Made by a program: the position numbers and the translations under genes. This document shows, piece by piece, positions 48,190-58,358 of a DNA stretch of 64,000 bases; the stretch's first letter is position 1; each line of letters opens with the position of its first letter. This DNA comes from Cylindrobasidium torrendii FP15055 ss-10 (Eukaryota > Basidiomycota > Agaricomycetes > Agaricales > Physalacriaceae), in NCBI GenBank assembly GCA_000934385.1, contig KN880447.1, forward strand, positions 154,219 to 218,218, read 5' to 3'. A model generated the notes under the pieces. It made no database searches. It was given only the letters and a program-made list of their open reading frames with translations, and was not told the DNA's origin.

Positions 48190-50608
48190 ATGACGGACGA
48201 GCCTATTCCTGGCTCAAAGAAGCGACGCCTCCAAGGGTCTTGCGACAATTGCAGGTTGGTTTGCTAATTATCGAAATTCAGAAACTGCTAATGATTTTAT
48301 AGAACACGAAAGATACGATGTCCGCAAGTTGTTGCTCCTCCATTGTGTCCCCTCTGATGGTGTTACAGGCGACAGTGCCAGTAGACCGGGAAACAAATGT
48401 TCAAACTGCATCACTTTTGACCTGCAATGCACACATGTTGCCGCCATGTCGCGAAAGGTGCGCATCAGACTCGCATGCGTTCTTGGTATGGACCGTTGAG
48501 TGCGAGATCAGAATCGTGGTCTGCCGGTCAATCTGAATTCTTGGGATACTACCACTGTCATCGACGATCTCAAGACCCACATTGACTCTATCCTCTCCGA
48601 GAGCGTGCCCTACACCCCATCCAAGGACAAACGCGTTGCCGACGCACTCGTGAAGGAGCTTGCTCGGTATGCAAGGTCTCTCGAAGAGAAACTAGAGGCC
48701 GCCGAGCGTCGATTGGCTCAGTTATCCTCCGCTAGCTCATCAGCTAGTACGCCTGCAAGTGGGCCAGAAACCAGCCCCAGCACTAGCGCAGACCCATTGG
48801 ATCCTGATCCCGTTCATCTTATGGAGGCTCCCATGAACAGGCTTCAAATATCCGACGAGCGTAGTAGATTCGGTGCTTCAAAGGACGCCAAACTTATACA
48901 TTCCGCCTCCGCGCTCAAAAACGAGCTCGACCCTACCCTTCAGCTTCGTCGACCTGCATTCTGGTATGTCCCAAAGCACCCATGGCAGTATCTTGAAGTT
49001 GTCGAGCCGAGGGCATTGATGTTTCCGGCCGCGGATTTGCTCGACGACCTGGTCAAGATATTCCTTCGCTACTTCAACCAACACTTTCATATCCTCCATG
49101 GGCCAACATTCGTGCGACAAGTTGCTGCTGGCTTGCATCACACCACGCCTGCTTTCGGGTCCGTGGTACTTGCCGTATGCGCTCTTGCATCTCGGTACTC
49201 GGACGACCCGCGAGTAGGTGAAGGACACCACAAAGGCTGGAATTACTACACCCAGATCAAGGCTATCCACCTTGGTCAATACCTCGACCCAGCAAATCTG
49301 CTCTGGGATCTACAGCTTTTCCCTCTAATGGGGCTTTACGCATACTCCCTTACCCTTCCCGACCAGTGCTTTCTTCTCACCGCAATGGGCATCAGGCTGG
49401 CGCAGGCGCGGAGCATCCACCGCTTGAAACCGTCAGACGATAAGCCATGGACGGCGAACGACGAGCTATTGAAACGCACATGGTGGTTGCTTGTTGTCCT
49501 TGATACCTATGTAAGTTCTTTTGGTGGACACCGGAGAGTGACCGATTACGAAGAGTGCGTTCTTCTTGGTTCTTATCTGTCGATTTGACGATTGACACTC
49601 CCATTAAGATTCGATGCGGAATACCCTCTTGAGGTTGACGACGAATTCTGGCCGGGGGAACCCCTCGCTGACCCCGAACGACCTTGGCACCAGCCCAAGA
49701 GGACAAACTGCCGCGTATCCGGTTGGGTGTACCACCTCAAGCTTCTCAGCATCTATTCGTTCGCGCAGACAACGATTTATACCATTCGACGATCACCGTA
49801 CTGGGACTGCATTGGCTGTCCGGATTGGGACCGCAACATTGTTGTCGAACTGGATTCAGCGCTGAATGCATGGCTCGATAGCCTCCCCGATTTCCTTCGC
49901 TGGGACCCTCATTCTCCCACTGCTGACGCTGCGATGCTCCAAAGTACACTGCACTTCATCCAGATACAAATTCATCGACCGTTCTTGCGCGAATTCGCTA
50001 GCAATGCTATCTGTGTGACGGCGGCACGGTCATGCTCACACGTCCTTGCAGCCTACAGCAAAGGCTGGCCGTTCCTCACGATGCCAATGGCCTTTGGATG
50101 GGCACTCTATTCATCCATCATCCTCCTGCTCAATGTCAAAGACGGGAAACTAGCGTCTCCGCGGGATTTGGAGGACGTTGCGGAAAATATGGAGATGCTT
50201 TCACGACACGAGGGGGTATGGCAAGTTGCAGGACGTTACCAGTACGTTTAATCTCTGCCTGTCCTACGCAACAACTCTCACGTCACTTGTAGCGACATCA
50301 CCCGCGAACTCTATCAGCTCCTCAAAATGCCAGCACCGATAAACAATGTGCGCAAGAGGAAAAGTGGTGATGACGAACAAGCAGACCTTATTCCTATGGA
50401 ATCCTTCCCTGATCTTACCTTCGACACTGGGATGGATGGGGTCGCTGCGGGGGTTTGGGAAGGGTTGGACATAGATGCATGGCACGACCCGCAGGTCAAC
50501 AACTACTTAAATGATCTAGGTGGCTGGGGAGATGCGTATTTTGATTCCTTTAATCAAGGACAAGGACACGACTATAACCATGATCCTCCTTTGACTTCCC
50601 AATTATGA
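48190..50608 (+). CDS. Zn2Cys6 fungal-specific transcription factor
   Basis: DNA-binding regulator. Exon 1 from the ATG at 48190 gives MTDEPIPGSKKRRLQGSCDN with CR. Splicing rebuilds the binuclear cluster CDNCRTRKIRCDSASRPG with NKCSNCITFDLQC, the six-Cys arrangement. A further intron joins AMSRK to NRGLPVNLNSWDTTTVIDD. A coiled coil follows (VKELARYARSLEEKLEAAE). The fungal_trans middle domain is LLDDLVKIFLRYFNQHFHIL with HGPTFV, then LLWDLQLFPLMGLYAYSLTL and DDEFWPGEPL. The last two exons end at LTSQL, stop 50606-50608. Target genes are unknown; the middle domain is similar to xylanase-regulator-type factors, which is only a hint. Confidence 0.9.
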
Positions 50609-50626
50609 CAAAATACAGTGTTTGTA

Positions 50627-52400
50627 TTACTCTTGTTTGACTCGTCCAAGCTTGGACCTCCATATCCGTCTGGTGATATAGCCCAGGGAAAGCACACCAA
50701 CTACACCGCCAATCCCGACATGCAGGAGCACTGGTCGTTCTAGGAATGCTCGCTTTCCGGTTCGTGAAATGACCTCCAGGACGCCGAGTTTGTTTCCCAG
50801 CAAGCGCACCAGTACACCACTCGATACCAGCACGGCGATGTCGCTTTTCCCAGGCAACAATGATTTCCAACTGAATGCGCCCCGACTGTATTCTCGCGTC
50901 CAAACTAGCGCATAAACAATGCGGATAGTCAGGTTGAGCATGTTTGCGTAGACGAGCGATGCGTCGCCGAGGTCCATCCTGTACGCGACTACGGCCGAAC
51001 TGATGTAGATTGCAGAGAAAACTGCCATGGCCACACTTTGCCTGTTCATCGCCTTTTCGTTGGCGGTACTGGCCATGAACGCTTCGAGTTGGCCATTTAG
51101 TGCCAAGATGGGAATGTACCACATCCAGGCGGCGAGAACTTCTGGCGCACTAGTCATCAGATATTGAGGCGGTAGAAGAAGCTGGGCGGCGAGTGGGATG
51201 AAAGGTGGACCGAAAATGGGGAGGATGAGCGATATTGGGACTTGCGATGAGAGAAAGGTGGTGAGATGGTGCAACGCTCCCGCCTGATCCTTGGCTGCTA
51301 CAAGTCCGGAGAATATAGAACGTGAAGTTTCCTCGAGGGGTTGGAGGATGATACGAGCGATGAGAGATCCGTAGTTCAGAGCAATGGCGTATCCACCTTG
51401 GTCCTCGAGTGATGTGAACCAAGAAAGCAGTAATTTGTCTCCCTCTGTCAAGAAGTGCTTCACTAGCGACTGGAATGTAACCGAGGCACTCAGTCGTATG
51501 ACTTTGCTGTCGAAGAAGGCTTCGGCCTTTCCACTACCAAATGTTAAATTTGAAAAAATGGCGTGAATGATTCTGGGACCAACTCTTTGTTTAGTTCAGG
51601 CTTTCTTGGATACAAGTAAGCTGCACCGTAGTGCAGCAAGTAAATGACTTCCACACACACAGCGTAGAATGCTTGGCCAAGTGCAAATGCCAGAAGCGCC
51701 CTGTTCTGTGTTGGGCTGTCCTTGAGAGGGTCGGTGTACATGACCAAAAGTGTAACCACAGAGCGTCCAACGACCGCTATGCCCTCTGCTCTCAGCCGTA
51801 TTCTTGTGTCCAGGCCCGTCATGATACTGCATACCGTTAACCCGGTGGTTCTGTGGATAGAAAAGATGCGTACGCAATGTGCATAGGCTCCTTCAGAAGC
51901 TCGACCAATGCACCGACGACGTAGAGAGCGACTGCTTCCATGAAGAACGGCTGGGCACGCGTTTCGTCAGCTGCGCTGGAGACATACGTGTACGCTGCAC
52001 CCAAGGCGATTGGGCAGCCCAAAAAGAATGGCACAAACGCGACATTGGCTGTGGACCGAGACGAGGTGCTAGAGTCTACGCGCAAGAGCGCCGTGCGTAC
52101 GCCTTCACGACTGAGAAAGAGGATGGTATTCAGTAGCAGTTCAAATTGGATCGTAGCAGTCCCAAAGGCGCTGGGTGTGGCAATCCTGAGGAGTGCTTGG
52201 TTCAAAGCAAACGAGAAAAGACGGGAACCAAGTTGTAGGAATATGAGAGGGAGTGCAGACAGGAAAGAAGGTTGATTAGGGCTTTGGCTAGCTGAGGCCG
52301 GCTTCGGTTCATGATGTGCTTCAACTGTGCCGAAGGTTTAGACGTAGGAATAGGTGCCAATTCGGGTAGCTAGCTTACCATACTGTTTTGGCTTTACCAT
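50627..52400 (-). CDS. RFT1: RFT1-like oligosaccharide-lipid flippase family protein
   Basis: ER multi-pass protein needed for N-glycan precursor handling. Exon 1 from the ATG at 52400 gives MVKPKQY; after an intron comes VEAHHEPKPASASQSPNQP and ALPLIFLQLGSRLFSFALNQ. The typical FATIQFELLLNTILFLSREGVR-type helix is read as ATIQFELLLNTILFLSREGV. Later exons give GTALYVVGALVELLKEP, ERPVLL and VYANMLNLTIRIVYALVW. Stop at 50627-50629, only 18 bp from the end of the Zn2Cys6 gene on the other strand, so 3' UTRs must overlap. Four introns or more. Confidence 0.9.
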
Positions 52401-53179
52401 GATGTTTGGTAGAAGTCGTGGTGGTCACAGATTAAAAGGCTAGTACCCCGGCCCGCTTGAATTGATGCACTGAACTTAGTCTGGCGAAGACGCTACAGGC
52501 TTACCCTCTTTTCAACCAATACTACTACGAGTCGACCAGAGATATGGTTTCCCCGTCTGTTGGTTGTATGTGTGACGTGCGTGACCTTGACTAAATAAAT
52601 TCTTGTGGGTCCATTCGATTCGGCAGAGGTGATCATAGTCACTGGCCATGGGTGAAAGTTGCTTCATTCAGTAAATAGAGGATGCATTTCTTGGTATCTT
52701 ACATAAGTACTAGGTAGGTGTACGCCGCCTGACCATACATGCGGTAGAGTATTCTGACCGTCATCTGGACCACAGGCCTCGTCCATCCTCGATTCTCCAA
52801 TTCGCGAGGAAGAAAATGTATGAGTGACCAAAGCAAGACCTCATTTACATCGAGCCCAACACAAGTGTTGGGTTGGCTCGTCTTGGGCATCTCCTCACCG
52901 TAGACGAGAAATAGTAATACGGTTACTACAATGGCCGTTGGGCGACAGAACTCGGGCTCACGGTGCCAAATGTACGCAGACAGGCGTGTATCAGTAGAAC
53001 CAATCTGGATGATGCTCATTCCAGGCTCTTCGAACTAGACAGGCGCGGACAGAAGGCGAGGCACAACTGGTTGTGGCGGCGTCGCGTGGTTCGCCTGCCT
53101 ATATAAGAGTGATCGATGATCCCCAAATCAGTTGCATCTCCGAGCTTGGCTCGACCCACTTTTCCTACTCCCTACCACC
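52401..53179. other. Divergent intergenic region
   Basis: Promoters of RFT1 and the phosphoglycerate mutase. It contains a 106-codon ATG-started frame on the minus strand (52699-53019) with one hydrophobic stretch but no recognisable domain; I do not call it a gene. The TATA box is listed separately. Confidence 0.45.
53100..53106 (+). promoter_or_regulatory. TATA box of the phosphoglycerate mutase gene
   Basis: TATATAA lies 80 bp before the start codon at 53180, as expected for a strongly expressed glycolytic gene. Confidence 0.6.
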
Positions 53180-54989
53180 ATGGTTGAAATCAAAAACAAA
53201 GTCTGCCTTATGTGAGTAGTCAGTGACCTGGCTTTTTGTGAGCTAATGAATGGACAGTGTCCACGATGGCTGGGGCCTCGCCGACACTACGCCCGAGCAG
53301 GGCAACGCCATTGCGGCGGGCACAACTACCAACATGGACACCATCGCGAAGGATCACAGTATCCGCAAATTGGCAGCGCACGGTGTATCCGTTGGCCTCA
53401 GCGAAGGCCTGATGGGCAACTCGGAAGTTGGGTTCGTCACACCTGCCATTGTAAAGCGGTATTCTTTTGCTCATGCAACCTGTCGTATAGTCACCTCAAC
53501 ATCGGTGCTGGCCGAATCGTCTGGCAAGACATTGTTCGCATCGACGTCTCCATCAAAAAGCGCGAGTTCCACAAGAACAAAACCCTTGTCGAAACTTTCC
53601 AAAAGGCCAAAGATGGCAATGGCAGACTACACCTCTTGGGTCTGGTGCGTTTGCGACGGCTCAAGCGAGTAAACTCCTTAACGTTCCATACAGGTTTCCG
53701 ACGGTGGTGTCCACTCTCACATCAAGCATCTCTTTGCACTTCTAGAAACCGCTAAGGAGGTCGGTGTGCCCAACGTCTACATCCACTTCTTTGGCGATGG
53801 CCGTGACACCGCGCCTCGCTCCGCCGCCAAGTATTGCGAGGAGCTTCTGGAGTTCACCAAGAAGGAGAATGTTGGTGAGCTGGCCACTGTCGTAGGCCGT
53901 TACTACGCCATGGACCGTGACAAGCGATGGGAGCGCGTCAAGGTCGCTATCGACGGGCTTGTTGGTGGAGAAGGCCAAGAGACCGACGATGTTATCAAGA
54001 CTATCAAGGAAAATTACGAGAAGGATGTTACCGATGAGTTCTTGAAGCCCATCATCGTCAACGGTGACGCTGGACGCATCAAGGGTGCGTTTTCTTTCTT
54101 TATACTCCCTGCGCAATTCCCTGATCATCTGTCTTTTAAGATGACGATACGCTGTTCTTCTTCAACTATAGGTCTGACCGCATGCGCGAAATCGCATCTG
54201 TCTTTGGCCTACCCGATAAGCCCATGGAGGTCAACATTCCCAAGAACCTGAACATTGCCACCATGTCGCGATACAACTCCGAGTTCCCATTCCCTGTTGC
54301 CTTCCCTCCCCAGGCAATGACCAACGTCCTTGCGGAGTGGCTCGCCAAGAAGGGTATCAAGCAGTCACATATCGCCGAAACCGAGAAGTACGCGCACGTT
54401 ACCTTCTTTTTCAACGGCGGTGTCGAGGCGCAGTTCGAGGATGAAGAGAGGCATATGATCCCTTCGCCCAAGGTTGCGACTTACGACAAGCTTCCAAAGA
54501 TGAGTGTACACGGCGTCGCGGAGAAGGTCGCGGAAGTTGTCAAGGCAGACACCCACCCCTTCGTGATGTGCAACTTTGCGCCTCCAGATATGGTTGGCCA
54601 CACCGGTGTCTACGATGCCGCCGTTGAGGCTATCACAAACACTGATGAGGCTGTCGGTATCGTATACAAGGCATGCCAAGAAGCTGGCTACGTTCTCCTC
54701 ATCACTGCCGACCACGGTAACGCTGAGCAAATGAAGAACCCGGAGACTGGCGCACCCCACACCGCCCACACAACAAACCCTGTCCCATTCATCATGACCG
54801 GCGACAACACCAAACTCAAGTTTGCAGAGGACAAAGAAGATGAGGATGCTGGCGCGCTCTGTGATGTTGCACCAACAGTTTTGGCCCTTCTTGGTGTTGA
54901 ACAGCCTGAAGGTCCGTGATCTTTTCGTCTGGTATGCCTCGTTGTACTAACATCGCTCCCAGAGATGAGCGGGCGTTCACTCCTGGCAT
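53180..54989 (+). CDS. 2,3-bisphosphoglycerate-independent phosphoglycerate mutase
   Basis: Glycolytic enzyme interconverting 3- and 2-phosphoglycerate with two metal ions. Exon 1 gives MVEIKNKVCLI, then VHDGWGLADTT with metal-site Asp14. The active serine is Ser66 in GLMGNSEVGHLNIG, joined across an intron. Further blocks are GLVSDGGVHSHIKHLFALLE, VYIHFFGDGRDTAPRSA and VVGRYYAMDRDKRWER, with NYRSDRMREI. The metal-binding end is FAPPDMVGHTG and LLITADHGNAEQM, PHTAHTTNPVPFI. The last intron joins EQPE to EMSGRSLLA, stop 54987-54989. All active-site segments are present. This is the cofactor-independent type, distinct from the small dependent enzyme of yeasts. Confidence 0.96.
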
Positions 54990-55385
54990 GAGGCCGAATA
55001 TGAGATGAAGTGATAATAAATGTAGACTACGAATATGATGATTAGAATAGAGGAAACTAGAAAATGTTGTAATTGCTAAATATCATGGTGTATCTAGGCG
55101 GAGGGCGTTACGCTGGACTTTTCCTATCTGGTCCTACCTGCTGTAAACTTTGTGTGAGGTTTCACATCCGTAAGTAGGACATCACCTAGTATTTGTTGAA
55201 GCGTTGTGTTTCTATTGTCACTCTTCAGTCTACAATAGTTTAATACCACAGCATAAAACATGCACACGAGACTTATAGTAAAGATAATGGATAGTAAAGC
55301 CTATAGGAAAATGAGAGTCGACCGTCCGAGGTTCAATAGTACAGTTGTAAGGTAAAGAGACAACATCTAGTCGAGCATCGTAAAA
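54990..55385. other. Convergent 3' region
   Basis: About 400 bp of A/T-rich 3' sequence between the mutase and the surface-protein genes. No element found. Confidence 0.5.
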
Positions 55386-57953
55386 TCAAAATCGCTTCAA
55401 CGCAGCAGGGGGGATTGAGAGTGGGGGCTCTGGATGCGTTTGAGGTGGTTGCGTGCCATGCGTAAATTGAAGCATAGTTCCATTGCTAAAGCGCACACTC
55501 GACATAGTAGTGGTAGGCGAAAAATCCTCTAGCTCAGGGTGTTTGTGCATCTGGTCTTCAGAAGTCTCGATGTCCAAAGACGGGAGCGATGCGCGTGACG
55601 GTTGACTGAGCCGGTGTGATAGTTTGCGTGACGCGTGTGAGCTTTCGTTTGTTTCTCTCGATATTCGCGCCGACCGACTGCTGCGAACCTCCGAGTGCGC
55701 TTCGGACTGTCCGGAGCCTGGACGCGACCGGGTGCCCGATTCCTCTGAAGAGGACAAGTCAAGGAACGACGAATCGTAGGGTGTTGGGGGCGGCGTCAGG
55801 TGAAAGGAAGACGGGCCCGCCTGTAACCGCGATGCCACTGCCCAGTCCTCTGCAATATCAGAAGGTAAAGGCTCATGTATTGAGTGCTCCTTCTCGGTCA
55901 TGTCAAATCGTACATGCGACGTTGTCGATGCGCGCCGTGATTCGGAATGCCCGAGGGCACTCGCTACTCCGCTAGGAATTTGCCTACGCTTCGGCTTTAG
56001 GTCTACTGGTGATGGTGTTTCTTCACTGGAAGCAAAGTCGACTCGAAATGGGCTGGTGGCCGGGACGTCAATGACTGGGCTCCGAACAGGAACCTCTACA
56101 TCGGTCAAACGCGGCGGGATCTCATACAAAAGGCGTGGGAGACCGGTACCAGTGCGTGAGCTGCTGAGCGCGCGCAATGCTGCACTTGAATCGGCGAGAC
56201 CCAATCGCTCCCCAGAGTCTAGTTGTGTGAGCGGATGGTCCATGAGCGAGATATCGTCCTCGACATCATCAAAGCTCTGTCCCACCGCAGCCGCTTCCTG
56301 AAGTAAGGGTCTTGAGCTACTGGTACGTCCGTGGGCAGGACGGGTTGGCGTGCCCCCTAGGTTGATGCTGGATGCCGTTCGGGAGATGTAAGATTTCGCA
56401 GATGATCCCCACGACGCTGGAGAACGCCGTTGCCGGGCTATATCGTCTGGCAGAACATCGAGCGATTGTGTGTCCGACCCAAACCATCGCGACGTCCGGT
56501 GGTGAGATGATGATGTGTCGGTATTGCCATGAATGTGGGGAAGGTCCTTTTCTTCCTGAACATTGGAGTGTCGAAAGATGAGGTCTCCACTTAGAACTTC
56601 ATTGCCACGGGCTACTCGTTTCCATCGTGCCATGTCCGAGGTATTCGAGTAACGATTGTGGCGACTAATGTCGATAACAGGGAGTTCGTGAAGAGCGACC
56701 GGGGGATCATTGACGACGGCGGCAGGAGTTTTCGACGGAGACGCGAATGGCGAAGTGGTGGGAAGTACGGACGGCCTGAGAAGGGCCCTCGGTCGATAGA
56801 CACGGAAGTAGAAAATGAGCCATGCGACAAGACCCAATACCAAGCTTGCCCCGAGCACTATAGCGGCAATGGTCCCAGAGGGAGTGCCGCCGTTCGGTGA
56901 TCGTCGAACGAGAGTGCCTTCGTGAGTACTGTGAAATATGAGTGCCTCAACCTGGGTGGATATAAACCAACACACCTACGGTCATGAAGCAGATGCCAGC
57001 CAACGAAAAGCAGCTCTTCGTTGTGTTCACCGCTGCCAATTCTTGGAGCAGAGGAAGAAAAGGTGTGTGGGTCGGTGTGGTGCGTGGTATGTCCATCCAC
57101 AGAGGCTAGCATGGCCTCAATAGGTAGTGAAGCCATTACTGTGCAAAATGTTCAAGCAGAGGTGAATGTGAAGTAGGATACAATGTCGCACCTGTTATGG
57201 TAGCTTGTGCAAAGTCGCCCGGCGGTGTAGTCTCGGTGGAAACTTCCCCTCGCTCCGCTCGAGTGGGCCATGGGGCATCGAGTATATTTGACGCGTACGA
57301 CGCGCTTGGGTAAAGTTCAGTATGGGTATATGCGCGTATACAGACTTTGCGCACTGTTGTGTAATGACGGCTTTATCAAAGGTAAGAGAATGGGTATCAT
57401 CGTCTTCCGGGACGTGTAATGTGAGAACGAGGGTGTGGTCGGCGCAGGGGAGATCGGTGAAAGACGCGAGCACAGAGTCGGGCAGCTGGGCAACTTTGGA
57501 TGCAGTGGGGATGTCCGCGCCGTCGATCTTTATGGTGTAGTTTGCATGGGTCGTAACGTTTCCGTATAAATCAATTCCTTTGCCTTTATATTAAAATAAT
57601 TAGCGCCGTGGAACAAACAGCCCGTGGGGCACACACCATGCCACCGTAGTATAGTAAAGCTCCCATCGAGAGAGGTGGTGTGCAAAGATGGGAGGAAGCC
57701 AGCCTCGTCAAAGCACAGGTTCCAGCCTTTGGAAAATTGAGCCTTGGCGACCGCTGGTGGGATGTAGGTGGTCGTAAGGGAGGTGCTGGGGACCTCTGGC
57801 TGAACGTCGCAAGTCATCGGTGCATAAACCTCCACAGAGCCAGGCAAGAAACGAAAGTAGGTAGAATGTGGGGAGCACCCCGACCAAAGCGCCGGCGGAT
57901 GGTGAAGGAAGAAAATAGGGAAGCAGATGGACAGTTCGGTCACACTTTATCAT
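55386..57953 (-). CDS. Basidiomycete single-pass surface protein, next to the transposon end
   Basis: Predicted cell-surface protein. Its most 5' usable ATG is at 57953 (MIKCDRTVHLLPYFLPSPS, then a hydrophobic run ending near FLAWLCGG), which could be a signal peptide. A frame change through an intron then leads to VYAPMTCDVQPEVPSTSLTT and FSKGWNLCFDEAGFLPSLHT. Further exons give SFTILRWHGVCPTG, ANYTIKIDGADIPTASKV and HTLVLTLHVPEDDDTHSLTF, a jelly-roll-like ectodomain typical of these proteins. The membrane segment is GTIAAIVLGASLVLGLVAWL (about 56900), followed by a long Ser and Thr-rich cytoplasmic tail that ends LKRF at 55386. The exact 5' exon join is unproven. The left end of the transposon lies only about 55 bp upstream. 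Confidence 0.65.
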
Positions 57954-58026
57954 GAAACTACGTAAAAGCTCCCGACATATCAATGTTCCCCAGACTTATC
58001 GGGGAGCCTAGTCTCAATAGTCCATC

Positions 58027-58065
58027 CTGTCGTGACCACCCTAGAAGGGAACCCGATCACGACAG
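58027..58065. repeat. Palindrome in left repeat
   Basis: CTGTCGTGA at 58027-58035 and its complement TCACGACAG at 58057-58065 could form a 9 bp stem with a 21 nt loop. A mirror copy lies in the right repeat at 63944-63982. Confidence 0.8.
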
Positions 58066-58131
58066 TCTGGGATGCAACGGGCCAGGAACGGACATGTTCA
58101 GCTCGGCAAATGCCGTTGTCACATCACAAAG

Positions 58132-58161
58132 TTCACGTCGCTCGCGAAATGGCGACGTGAA
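58132..58161. repeat. Second palindrome in left repeat
   Basis: TTCACGTCGC at 58132-58141 and GCGACGTGAA at 58152-58161 give a perfect 10 bp stem with a 10 nt loop. The mirror copy lies at 63848-63877. Confidence 0.85.
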
Positions 58162-58358
58162 TTCTGTTCGCAACTGGCCGTGCTCGATAATTCTACTTGG
58201 ATAGATCGATAGGTATTAGTTATGAGAATACGTTATACATTGTATTAGTGCAGAATTAAACAACATTATTATCCCGCCACACGCGAACTCGCTCGACAAG
58301 TTCCGCCTTTCAACTGACAGTATCATCGGGAAACCTGAAATTTACATATATAATACAT

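Larger units (their letters stand above)
58009..58309. repeat. Left terminal inverted repeat
   Basis: Reverse complement of 63700-64000 (position p pairs with 122009-p), with a single mismatch at 58166 (G, where the right copy would give A). It contains a 9 bp inverted pair at 58027-58035 and 58057-58065, a 5 bp pair at 58104-58108 and 58111-58115, and a 10 bp pair at 58132-58141 and 58152-58161. Inner end at 58309, where the copies diverge abruptly. Confidence 0.97.
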
